A stretch of DNA of 32,164 nucleotides from Welwitschia mirabilis (taxonomy: Eukaryota > Gnetophyta > Gnetopsida > Welwitschiales). The stretch lies in contig JBOZIK010000001.1 of assembly GCA_051453625.1 (NCBI GenBank), forward strand, positions 113,284,918-113,317,081, in the 5' to 3' direction. The notes under the pieces were generated by a model that was given only the letters and a program-made list of their open reading frames with translations, had not been told where the DNA came from and did no database searches. The translations under genes and the position numbers were made by a program. Shown in pieces: positions 22,150 to 31,619 of the stretch (position 1 is its first letter; the number at the start of each line of letters is the position of its first letter).

Positions 22150-23070
22150 GTGCTGAGATAATATAACTCCAAGATCCTCCTTTTCTCTAAAATCTTTTTG
22201 ACTACTATCAAAGCAACTTAAATATTGGATCAAACTAGTCATTAAAAAAGAAAAACTTCTTGGAAGCCTTATCCCCTTTTAATATCCTTATAACATTAAT
22301 GATATGATTGCACACTTGTCCAATGTTAGTGCACATGTAGTCACACTTAGTTGAGAATGAGTACACATCCTTAAAATAATACCACATACCTTTTTTTTAA
22401 TGGATTTTGACTCTACACATTTGCAACATCACAATACTCATCATAGACATAATCCTCATTTGGAATTATAAGGGCACACTATTTTGTTTTCTTACATGGT
22501 TATTTATGATGGAACCCTCATCTTTTATGTGCATTTGATTCCAATAATGGACTTGTACAAGATGGAATCACCATAGTAGCTAATTAATTCTCATGAAATC
22601 TAAATGCTTTCTATTGCTTAGGAATCTTTTCTTCTTTCCCTCTAGGAAGCCATGTCATGATATAAGTACATTGATTTTATGTTGTTATGCATGGGAAACA
22701 TCTCAAAATGGTTTACATGCATTTATATAATACATTATTAAGTGACATGTTGATATTTTAATATCAATTACATAAAAATTATAACTTACAAAAGCTATGA
22801 AGAAAACGTACTTATGAAAATGATCATTCTTCTTCAATGTCTTATGGAAGTATTCTAGGAAAGACTTTTGAGCCTCAAAGTCCTTTATAACTTGTTCTAG
22901 CTCTTAGCTAATATCTAAATGATTACTACATGAATTCATTATTTGTTTTAATCTATCTAGCATTTGCTTCTTAATGATCTTATGATTAATCTTGTCATTT
23001 AAGTATTTTTACCAAGCATGTGAAACATGTCATGTGCATAGGAAAACATGACAACCAACATCATTCCTAT
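22150..23070 (-). pseudogene. MULE-type transposase remnant with SWIM zinc finger
   Basis: MULE transposases move Mutator-like DNA elements. Reading the minus strand from 23065 down: GCHVFLCT*HVSHAW*KYL (end of the DDE core, the C-WHV-RAW segment), QMLDRLKQIMNS, ELEQVIKDFEAQKSF (about 22915-22865), a possible intron or decayed stretch (22860-22690), then INXLLWXFHLVQVHYWNQM (the IDWLLxxLLxxVxPYYWxQ segment), IIPNEDYVYDEYCDVANV and the SWIM finger CDYMCTNIGQVCNH (22303-22344). The SWIM pattern CxC...CxH keeps the first Cys, the last Cys and the His, while the second Cys is Tyr. Stops replace expected Trp codons. The N-terminal half is missing, apparently cut off by the copia LTR beginning at 23333. 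A domesticated FAR1-like relative is possible, but the decay argues for a dead transposon. Confidence 0.65.
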
Positions 23071-23332
23071 AAAATTGCTAAGTCTTGAAATAAAAAAATA
23101 GCTTACATGTTTAAATATAATAGCATACAATAAAAAAACATCAATCACTCTTCATTATAATGTATAACATGTTATAGTGTGTACATCCAAAGCATAAATG
23201 TTATTAACTTATCTAATAGATCTAATCTCTATAAATAAATCATTTATCAAGAATGAATTAACTTTCTAACTATTATGCACTAATTTACATCTTCTTACTA
23301 GCACATCCAATGATAACTTTATTAAAACTATA
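23071..23332 (-). other. Spacer between MULE remnant and copia LTR
   Basis: Stops in all frames. By position it may be a decayed intron or core segment of the MULE transposase. The right boundary is the inferred 3' LTR end of the copia element. Confidence 0.35.
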
Positions 23333-24382
23333 TGGTATCCCAGAGAGGGGGTGAATAGGATGTTTAAAAATATTTTCTAATTAAATTAAACTAGAATAAT
23401 CTTTTAACATGGAAGATAATAGAATAGATAAATAGGAAGAAAGAAAAGTACAAGCAATAAGAATATACTAGAGATTTTATAGTGGTTTAATCCTTTGACT
23501 ACTTCATTCTCAGGGGGTATCAACAACTTTCAACCTCCTAGTTCCCTTAGCATTTAAAGCTTATAAGATCCTTATCACAGGGTTAACAGTTTCTTACAAT
23601 GCCCTTCTATCAAGGGACTTAATAGTAATTCTTAGTCTTTGAGCATATAACACAATGATTTATAAAGGATCTAATGGAAATAAAGTGCCTTAGAATGCAC
23701 TAATCATTAGCTTGATAATGCAATGATTTAGAAGATAGAATGCTTAAATTTATAAATAATAGCTTACATGACTATACTTTCAGTAATAGATAACACAGAG
23801 TTATTGCATAAGTAATTGATTCTTTATTGCAAATGATGTTCTTATCTTTTATACAAGAACTAATCAAAATATAGCTATTGTGATCTTAAATAGTGAGCTG
23901 TTAGCATTGTTTAGTGTGCCACTAATGCTCCATGTCTATTGGTGCCTTAGAATATGAATTCAATCATTCATAATAGCTATGTTTCTAATTTAATGCTTAC
24001 CTATGCTTACGTCCCTTTTTAAAAATCCAAAAATCTTTATTTATGTTACCTACTCATAAGTGTAGACATCTTGGTTTCTCATTTGGGTGCCCATGTGTAA
24101 TCTGGCCCTATTTAGCAGTAGACATCACATTTTTAAAATTATACATCCATGTGTAATTAGGTTTCATATAGGAATAGATGTTTCAATTTTAAAGTTGGAA
24201 ATCCCTATGCAATTAGGTAGCATATAGGTGTTATTTCGGTTTTAGATGTAAATATCCTAGTTAGCAAAAACTCTAAATAACTCAAATTTGATCTCTTCTC
24301 AAATAGTACATTTAGGTCTGACTTACAACTTTGGACTGGCTATAGAATCTATTGATCATAATTGAAACATGGACTTTTAACA
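23333..24382 (-). repeat. 3' LTR of the Sirevirus-like copia element
   Basis: On the minus strand it starts TGTT right after a GGGGGAGA polypurine tract and ends ...GGGATACCA, giving a 1050-bp LTR with TG...CA ends. Internal landmarks fit plant copia LTRs: a TATA-like box GTATAAAAG (23841-23854 region), AAACCACTATAAAATC in R/U5 (near 23470-23490) and the C-rich end CACCCCCTCTCTGGGATA (near 23336-23357). The length of about 1 kb agrees with Sireviruses. The matching 5' LTR lies beyond the window. Confidence 0.75.
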
Positions 24383-24400
24383 ATCTCCCCCTTTTTAATG
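24383..24400 (-). promoter_or_regulatory. Polypurine tract next to the 3' LTR
   Basis: On the minus strand AAAAAGGGGGAGA (24384-24396) directly precedes the LTR start TGTT. Plus-strand DNA synthesis primes from such a tract. This sequence is a common hallmark of plant copia elements. Confidence 0.8.
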
Positions 24401-24670
24401 ATAACAATATTTGTATGGGACTTCATAGATTGAATAGATAGTTACTTCCTTTGAATTTCTACTTCTAAGACTAATAGATACCTATACATAAAACTTAGTA
24501 GAAGATCATCTTTACAAACTTTTTAGAGTAAGATGATCTTGAACTGATGGAAGAAGATTTCAATATTTAAAAATTAATTAGACCATCAATACGATTTAAT
24601 TATTATTCAACTTTGAGCACAAATACATTTGTTAATGGATATAAGATATCATTTAAGCTATTAAACTTAT

Positions 24671-24684
24671 TCTCCCCCTTTCTC
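24671..24684 (-). promoter_or_regulatory. Second polypurine-tract-like copy
   Basis: Minus strand GAGAAAGGGGGAGA lies about 290 bases upstream of the first tract. Several near-identical polypurine tracts before the 3' LTR are a described feature of Sireviruses. Confidence 0.6.
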
Positions 24685-24869
24685 ATTATTAAAAAATAAT
24701 ATCTAATTCATAAAAATTTAATTTAGAGAGAAAAAGAAAAATATATGCTAGTACTTATAAAAGTAAGTTTACAAAAATAGTAGATTTGAAATACAACTAG
24801 ATACGAATGGTTAACCAATAAGTATAAAAGAAGAACATGAGATGAATAAACTTTAAAAAATTAGTTAGA

Positions 24870-25935
24870 AGGGTTATTATGCTTAGAAGCTACATGTTAT
24901 AGTTCCTCCTCTTATGATCTAGGTAGCATCTCCAAGCCATAGGTAGATAAACCAAAGATAATTCTATCAAATTCTTTGTGCATTTTATTTTTAGTATGTT
25001 GAGCTCTCAATGCAATCTCTTTTTACCTCTAGAATTGCCTTTATTAGATATTTAGTTTCACTAGTCATGTGCTTATGCTTTCTTTAGTACAGTGTTTAAT
25101 TTATGAAGGAGGATCAAGACCCATGATATTAGAAAAGATGTCCAGTTTATTTTATGAGTAAAGGTGAACTCTTTATCTTTATATATCATAAACTAATGAT
25201 TTTCTAATATAGCTATAATCAATACACCAAATGGTAAGTTGCTATAGCTAGAACTAATGATTTGACTCATGTAGAACATGATAAACTTACATAAATTAAT
25301 CTTAACTCTAATCCCAAGGAAGAATAATGTAAGCGTAAAGATGATACTTCATCCTTATAACCAAGTTCGATTACCAAATTATGTGTAGAAAATTTAAAAT
25401 AAAACTTTGTAAAATAGTTTTACTTTCTTGGTAGGTATGCTATCTCTCTATCTAAAATTTGTGCCAAAGAGTTGAAAAGTTAAAGTATCTTTGGAAATTA
25501 CCTCTTGCAATAAACTAATAAAAGTGATTTCTCTAAAGAAGCCTTCATTTTAATAGGTAGTACCTAATAAAATAACTTCTAGATTTACATCTACTCTTCT
25601 ACCATATTCTTTGGTTTTAAACACCCACTCAGTGGGGTTAAAAATGACATTAAAGTAAAATAAATGTTTCATTCTAGTTGAAGCTTAAGTATCAAGTTCT
25701 AATGCATACAACCACTTTTGTTCTTCACATTTATAAATAATTTTATCTTTTTGTTTGAAGGATTTGAAGTCTATCTTTTTTCTAAAGAAAGAGACCTTTT
25801 AGAGACTTTTAAATTAGGATTTTTTTATGATCTTAAGTGAGAAACCACTCTTTCTTAGAGGTAAGCTATTTTTATTTTCGTAAGGTAGCTAGTTTACTTC
25901 TTACCATGATGACTAAGAGAGAAGGAGGCATAAAT
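24870..25935 (-). pseudogene. Env-like third reading frame of the copia element
   Basis: On the minus strand a plausible start (MVRSK near 25930) is followed by recognisable pieces in shifting frames: KCEEQKWLYALEL, FNPTEWVFKTKEYGRRVDVN (about 25655-25590), NEGFFREITFISLLQEV, FGNRTWL (about 25380-25360), IRVKINLCKFIMFYM and QIISSSYSNLPFGVLI (about 25265-25215). They match in order the plant retroelement domain found in env-like or third frames of Sirevirus elements, with a GNRSWL-like motif, an I(K)INxxxxIxxxM helix and a SLPYGxxLT motif. Function is unknown in the family. An envelope role is only proposed. Stops and frameshifts make it non-functional. It lies between pol and the 3' LTR as expected. 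Confidence 0.6.
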
Positions 25936-26367
25936 ACACTAACTAGGAACTATAGAGGTGAAAAATAAAAGAAAAGATGAAATATTTGGTTATTTAAATT
26001 ATGAGAGAGTGGTGGACATCCACTTAGGATTGTTAGGATTTTATATTATCAATTGATGTCAAACTAATATGATCTCTATAGAATGAAATGTGGTTTTACA
26101 GATGCAAGAAGCTGAAGGATCTATAACCAAAAGATAGGTAATATTTGGGCATGTTCTAATTGAAGTAACTTGAATTTATATCAAATAACATAAAGTAGGG
26201 ATTAAATAAACCTAGAAATATACATTTTGGACTACTCATATAGGGTTGAATAGATCTGGAAATGTACTTTTCAAGCTTCTTAGTATGCACTATTTCATAT
26301 GAAGTTGACCAAACTCATGTGGAATCAACTCAACATGAACAAAAGCAGTGAAGAAAATTTCAGATGA

Positions 26368-26466
26368 AGGTGATCAAATCAAGTAACATGAGTTACTCAA
26401 GTCAATTAGATGAAAACAGAGGTGATTAAATGAGGTAACATAAGTCACTCGGGTAAATTGGATGTT
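26368..26466 (+). repeat. 52-bp imperfect tandem duplication with short palindromes in U3
   Basis: Copies begin at 26368 and 26420 and share AGGTGATYAAAT, GTAACAT and CTC-GT-AATT. The first contains the inverted repeat GTAAC-ATGA-GTTAC, and the second a weakened form. Placement upstream of the TATA-like box suggests an enhancer-type repeat. Confidence 0.65.
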
Positions 26467-26818
26467 TTAAGGGATTAAATGGCTAGAGTAGAAGTGGAAA
26501 TTTTCAAATAGTTTTTTAACTATTATTTCATATAATCTATCCATTGCAAATGTCAGTTTTCTTTATAACTATCTAACGGCTATATTTGTGGGGAAATATA
26601 TTTAAAGAGGTAACACTCAAAAACCTTGATAACAAGATCAAACAGATTTTTAAAAAGGCAGTTGTATTCTAAATTTAAAGAGCTTATCTTTGTAACATTA
26701 TTCTTCTCTCACTCAACACTTACCTTTGTATTAAATTTGAGCAATAAGACTCCATTGTTGGTTCTTACATTTAAAGTAACTTAGAGCAAAAGGCTTCATT
26801 ACCTTACTCACCCTTGTG

Positions 26819-26954
26819 CATTTTATAAAGGTTAAGACTTAGCTTATAAAATTCCATTTTATGAAGGTTAAGACTTAGCTTGTAAAAGTTCATTTTATGA
26901 AGGTTGAGACTTAGTTTGTAAAAGTTCATTTTATGAAGGTTGAGACTTATCCTT
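26819..26954 (+). repeat. 36-bp tandem array, 3.8 units
   Basis: Units start at 26819, 26855, 26891 and 26927 (the last is partial, 28 bases). Each begins CATTTTATRAAGGTTRAGAC and continues TTAGYTTRTAAAA. The units are adjacent with no spacers. The array lies downstream of the TATA-like box, in the R/U5 part of the LTR. Confidence 0.95.
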
Positions 26955-27173
26955 AAAAAAGTAGTAAATAATGATATAACAAAAATCTGGAATAGTCTTG
27001 GTAATTGGATGTCTTCGAAGAGTGGAGTATGATCTATTCCAAACCACTATAAATCATGTCTTATGCATTACTTTGATTTTAATTTTGAGTTTGTTTTGTT
27101 CTATCTTTTTATATCATATTTGATTCCTTAGTAGTAATAGTTGTTTAAATTTTTTTAAAAAATCCTACTCACC

Positions 27174-27218
27174 TTCCCCTCCAGCAACCCCCCGCCGCGC
27201 GCCCCGCCGCCCTTCCTC
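27174..27218. other. GC-rich island inside the LTR end
   Basis: About 45 bases that are more than 80% G+C, with CGCGCG-type CpG clusters, in a window that is otherwise strongly AT-rich. It sits where related LTRs have a short C run (CACCCCCCTCTAGG). Confidence 0.85.
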
Positions 27219-27246
27219 TAGGGTTCTAGATCCTATAAGGAGTACA

Positions 27247-27524
27247 TCTATGTATAAGAGTGAATACTGGGGAATTTTTAGACGAATGCCTAGGTTATAA
27301 AACCCACAATTTCATCTTCTATTAAAAAGAAAGATGTCCAATGAAAATATTTGAAATGTTTAGGTTGTAAAAATGTAGAGCAAGAACAAGGTCACCTGGG
27401 TAAATATATGGAACATCTGATTGAGATAAGATTACACATTAAAGTTATCATCTAAAATTTTTAAGTCTCACCTAAAAAAATAATAACAAGCTAGGAGAAA
27501 TTAGGATGTTCTTTAGAAAAATTA
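27247..27524 (-). other. Copia sequence just past the pol stop
   Basis: No gene seen. On the minus strand this is the sequence immediately following RNase H, up to the nested LTR. Confidence 0.45.
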
Positions 27525-29150
27525 TTAAGTAAAGGGAAAAGCCTTAATACCTAAGTTCTTTCTTAGATAAGAAAATCTTTCTTTATTAAGTCCTTTAGTC
27601 ACTACGTCTGTAATTTGATCTTGTGTAGGTACATATTCTAATTAATGGCATTATTTTAAACTTATTCCCTATGAAATGATCCCTAATATCAATGTGTTTT
27701 ATTTTTGAATGTTAAACTTGATTCTTGATGATATTAATGTAATTATATTATCATGAAAAAGCTTTATTAAATCCATCTTCACTCGAAAGTCTATGAGCAT
27801 TTGTTTCATCCATTGGAGCTAAGCACAATAAGAACTGATAATAATATATTCCACCTTTGTTGTGGATAATGAAGTTATGTCTTGCTTCCTACTAATCTAG
27901 CATACTAAATAGTTTTTCATATAGAATAAAGTACCACTCGTACTTTTTTGTTCATTAACACATTTGACCCAACTACCATTATGATATCCTACTAGCTCTA
28001 ATGTTGTATCATAAGGGTACCAAAGATTAAAGTGTTGAGTACTTTTAAGATATCATGGTATTCTCTTAATAAAAACTAATTGGAATTCTTATGAATCTAA
28101 TGGATATCTGGCTTAGATCCTTACACTATGAGCTATGTCAAGTTTACTTGTTGTAACATAGAGAAGGATACTAATCAAAGTTCTATATAACCTTGAATCC
28201 ACTTTATTTCCCCCTATCTATTTTCTCAATTTAATGTTTATGGAGAGAGAAGTTCTATTGTATTTGTTGTTGGTGATCTTATACTATTCTAAGACTTCTT
28301 GAATGTATTTAGTTTGACTAATAAATATTCCATCATTCATTTTTTTAATTTTAAGTCTTAGAAGGAAATGTAACTCTTCTACTAGACTTATTTCAAATTA
28401 ATTTTTCATAAGATTAGAAACATTTATTGCAAAATTTTCTTTTATGGAGCTAAACACTATTTCATCTACATAAATTTGTACTATAAGTATGTTCTGGGAT
28501 CTCGTTTTATGAGTAGAGTATGATCTACATTATATTTGAAAAATCTATTTGAGATAAGAAAGAAGGTTAATCTTTTAAACCAGGCTCTTGAAGCTTACTT
28601 TAGATCATACAAAGATTTTTTCAATTTATAAACACATTTAGGGTATTTATGATCTACAAACCTTAGAGGTTGAGCAATATAAACTTCTTCATTAATATAT
28701 CTATTAAAAATACACTTTTCACATCCATTTAAAATAACTTTGTTTTGTGATAGCATACTAAATCAAGTAACATTTTAATAACTTTAAGACTTGCTATTGG
28801 AGAAAAGGTTTTACCATAGTCAATTCCTTCTTACTGACTATACCCTTGGATAACCAATCTAGCTTTATTTTGGAGGATATTGTGATTCTCATCTCTTTTG
28901 TTTTTAAATATTCATTTGGTGTCTATCATGTGTTTTTATTTAGGTGCTAGTACCAAATTTCAAACCTTATTACCTCAAATTAGTTTAGCTCTTTTTACAT
29001 TTCCAACATTCAAGACTCATCATGTTTAGCATCTTAGAAGGTTTTGGGTCCTAACAATGATAAAAACCATAGAAAACTAATAATTATATTCTTCCACTTC
29101 TAGTAGTTATTTTTTGATATGAATTACTTAGAATATGTTCTTGGAGATGA
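27525..29150 (-). pseudogene. Copia reverse transcriptase and RNase H remnant
   Basis: Minus-strand motifs from 29150 down: QKITTRSGRI, a leader like those of Sirevirus pol; KARLVIQGYSQXEGIDY and TFSPIA (about 28860-28780); MDVKSVFL; EEVYIAQPLRFVDHKYPKC (about 28690-28630); LKKSLYDLK*ASRAWFKRL; and VQIYVDEIVF, where the polymerase YVDD is YVDE (28461-28472). RNase H and tail follow: LVGYHNGSWVKCVNEQKSTS (about 28000-27940; relatives have GYSDADWAG), ISRKQDITSLSTTKVEYI, LQWMKQMLIDF, and EYVPTQDQITDVVTKGLNKE ending LRKNLGI near 27545. Stops and shifts break it many times. The second Asp of the polymerase site and the RNase H DADWAG acidic residues are lost. Confidence 0.85.
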
Positions 29151-29280
29151 TCTATCTAAGTTTTTAAAGAAAAAAATGTATGTTTTTGTATGGAATCTAC
29201 CCATTTGGCTTGGATTATGTTGGTTCATTATGACTTATAAATTTCATCACTATCATTATTGGACTTATTAGGTTGCACAT

Positions 29281-30000
29281 AATATTGATTTGAATCTTTT
29301 ACCTTAATATGAATTGATTCTTAAACCCTACAAGTTGTTTTGTTAAAAACTCAGTATGCTTTACTACTCATGAAATAACCTAAGAATATTCCTTCATCAA
29401 CCTTAGAATCAAGTTTATTAATTGTACCTTTGTCTTTAAGAATTGAACATTGGCTTCCAAAAACTTTAAAGTATCTGACTATGGGTTTATTTTCATGCCA
29501 CAAATCATACGGAGTTTTGTTAATACTAGGACTCAAAAATGCCCTGTTTCTTATATGGTATGATGTACTGACAACTTCTACCCAAAAATGTTGAGGTAAA
29601 GATTGTTCCTTTAACATAGTTCTTGTCATCTCTATTAAGACCATGTTCTTCCTTTCTTCAAGTCCATTTTGTTGAAGAGTTCTTAGTGTAGAAAGTTAAT
29701 GTGAAATACTATTTAAATCATAGAATTTTTTAAAATTTTCATTCACAAATGCACCTCATTTATCAGATTGAATTCTTTTGATAGTATATTCCTTTTTATT
29801 TTGAACTCTTCTGGATATCTTAATAAATTCATCAAAAGATTCATTTTTTCTTATGAGTAATGGTACCCAAGAGTATCTTAAAAAATCCTCAACTATTACC
29901 AAAAAGTACCTTCTTCCCCCAATACTCCTATTTTGAGTAGGACCCACTAAATCCATGTGACTTAGATCCAGTTATCTGATGAAAGTTGTGTTGGGTTTAC
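29281..30000 (-). pseudogene. Copia integrase core remnant, comparatively well kept
   Basis: A single minus-strand frame runs from 29956 to below 29351 with in-frame stops (near 29756, in ISH*LS, and at 29351) and no frameshift. It begins MDLVGPTQNRSIGGRRYFLV, with the first catalytic Asp at 29951-29953. The second is in IQSDK (Asp at 29762-29764) and the Glu is in NGLEERKN near 29650, at exact D-35-E spacing. Then follow LPQHFWVEVVSTSYHIRNRA, PYDLWHENKPIVRYFKVFGS, KLDSKVDEGIFLGYFMSSKAY and VFNKTT, the normal C-terminal order. The stop at 29351 replaces the Arg of AYRVFN (CGA to TGA). It acts with RT and RNase H in one pol. Confidence 0.92.
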
Positions 30001-30345
30001 TTTTGAAGCTTAACTTGGTTAAGTTTCCTTTTACATAAGACTTGGATAATTTTGCTTAGAATATATTTATTGTGAGGACCCCTCCAATAATATTCTTAGA
30101 TAGGACATTGTGTAAATCCTTGAAGTTCATATGCTCTAGTCGCTTGTGCCATAACTTCACATCATCTTCTTTAGCCAAGTAACATTTCTTATCCATTTTA
30201 TCATTACTTCCAATTACATACATGCACCTAGACTTCTTGCTTATAAGAGGAACTTTATTTGATTTAGTATTTCAAACAACAAGCTTACCTTAAAACAGGA
30301 CACTAAATTTCCTCTATTACATATGTGAGATATACTCAATAACTT
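30001..30345 (-). pseudogene. Copia GAG-pre-integrase domain remnant
   Basis: On the minus strand: GLRQKLLSISHICNRGNLVS (about 30350-30290), as in GLKHNLLSISQLCDKGN; VKLWHKRLEHMNFKDLHNVL (about 30160-30110), the LWHKRLGHxxxxxL motif of the family; then KGNLTKLSFKSK leading to LSHMDLVGP. This zinc-containing N-terminal integrase segment always precedes the core in copia pol. The protease that should lie just upstream (the DSGCSRHMTG region) is missing or cut by the LTR insertion at 30406. Confidence 0.82.
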
Positions 30346-30405
30346 TTGTCTTAGTCCATATATTAGATAAATGTCATGAATGATGGCATGATCTTGGTTG
30401 ATTGC

Positions 30406-31519
30406 TGTTGCGGTGTGTATTTGTGCAATAGTTCACATTTCAATTTTAATCCTGTTAATTACAAATAAGATGCAAAATACAACACGCTAGTATAGACGGA
30501 GTGATCCGAATGTCATAATTCCATTGAAGGCCAATGGTATGGACAATAAAGAGTTGATTTCAGGAAAGAAATATGTAACCTTAATCTATTGAATTAAGCT
30601 ACAATGCATGGAATAAAAGATACTGATGTAAACTAATCTAAGAAAGTAAACAACAATGTACCTAATCTAATTAAGCTCAACCTTAACAAAGGCTGCCATC
30701 ATAATCTATATAATTAAAGAAACCTGTCATGAATCTGTAACAATATAAACTATGAGGAATAAGTTCCTGCAATTATTAAAAAAAGTAATTCATATTAAAA
30801 TGTAAAAGTGCATCTATATCACAAAGTAGCCGTTCCTCAATAGAGGATACGCCACCCAACATCAAGGTAACGTCTCTCTGGATTACAAGATGGTTCTCCG
30901 ATCCCAAGATCTCCTGTTACGAGAATGTCAAGTACTATCGAAGATGATTAGAGATCAAGGGGAAGACCTTTATTTATAGGTAGAAAGGGGAAAGAGACTA
31001 ACAGAAAAGCATAACATAAACTCAAGCTAACATGAAAGGGAAAGTCACAAATAACAAGTGACAACTCGGGAATAAAATCTGTAAAAGTATCAAAGGACAG
31101 TGTTGTCCAGGTTATCGTCTGGATGATGGAGGAGACGACAGGGATTTACAATAAGTTATCTTAGTTTGCTTCTAGTTTAACTATCTGTGATCTTCATGCA
31201 AAATTCTATCGACTGATATTCGAGATGTCATCCACTAGTGTCATCTAGACGATGTGGTGGATAATGGAATCTAATAAAAAGATGTTCACTTCAATCTGCA
31301 AGCTATCTAAAATTAAGTCTATTATATGTGCAATTAGGATTATTGTCCTGGCGGTCGTCTGAACGACATAGGGGACGATAGTCTTATACTCATCCTTTGT
31401 CAATGTGATATCTGGTTGTTTGCAGAAATAATCATCTGAAAATACAATTTATCTATATTTATAGGAAATCCTCATGAATTATCTGATAAACTGCATGTTT
31501 TCATCTTGTGTTCCTGGAT
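30406..31519 (-). repeat. Fresher LTR inserted into the copia element
   Basis: The sequence changes character at 30406: more CpG and less AT, and the copia pol frame stops. On the minus strand it ends ...ACACCGCAACA (plus TGTTGCGGTGTGT at 30406), a typical LTR terminus. A clear TATA box CCTATAAATAAAGG (plus 30967-30980) implies transcription toward lower coordinates, leaving about 525 bp of R/U5. Upstream of it are three copies of a palindromic motif. The other end is not seen and may lie in the gap at 31520. No coding sequence was found, so it may be a solo LTR or the end of an element lost in the gap. It could also be a non-LTR promoter-bearing insert. Confidence 0.6.
31102..31382 (-). repeat. 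Three dispersed copies of a palindromic TCGTCTAGACGA-like module
   Basis: Modules of about 40 bp at 31102-31141, 31226-31267 and 31343-31382. Their cores, starting at 31115, 31241 and 31355, are TCGTCTGGATGA, TCATCTAGACGA and TCGTCTGAACGA, each a near match to the perfect palindrome TCGTCTAGACGA. Each is preceded by TGTCC/TCATCC and followed by a GG-GAYRAYAG-like arm. They are upstream of the TATA box in transcriptional sense. Confidence 0.75.
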
Positions 31520-31619
31520 NNNNNNNNNNNNNNNNNNNNNNNNNNNNNNNNNNNNNNNNNNNNNNNNNNNNNNNNNNNNNNNNNNNNNNNNNNNNNNNNN
31601 NNNNNNNNNNNNNNNNNNN
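31520..31619. other. Assembly gap, exactly 100 N
   Basis: A placeholder gap. Unlike three other 100-N gaps here, its flanks show no shared sequence. It may hide the end of the inserted LTR or more of an inserted element. Open frames crossing it are artefacts. Confidence 0.97.

Larger units (their letters stand above)
26031..27246 (+). repeat. Plus-strand copia LTR, probably solo, nested in the copia element
   Basis: It starts TGTTAGGATT and reads through AATTGATGTCAAAC, a TATA-like box ATATATTTAAAG (about 26596-26607), a 36-bp tandem array, CCAAACCACTATAAATC (about 27038-27054) and a C-rich end with TCTAGGGTTCTAGATCC. This is the layout of a copia LTR of about 1.2 kb, in the orientation opposite to the surrounding element. 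No internal region follows on the plus strand, because minus-strand RNase H begins at about 27525, so a solo LTR is the simplest reading. The right end (CA at 27245-27246) is approximate and I could not confirm a target duplication of AGGAT (26026-26030). Confidence 0.65.

Noticed and set aside
26819-26954. 36-bp repeats as a CRISPR array
   Set aside because: The units are directly adjacent with no spacers, inside a plant LTR.
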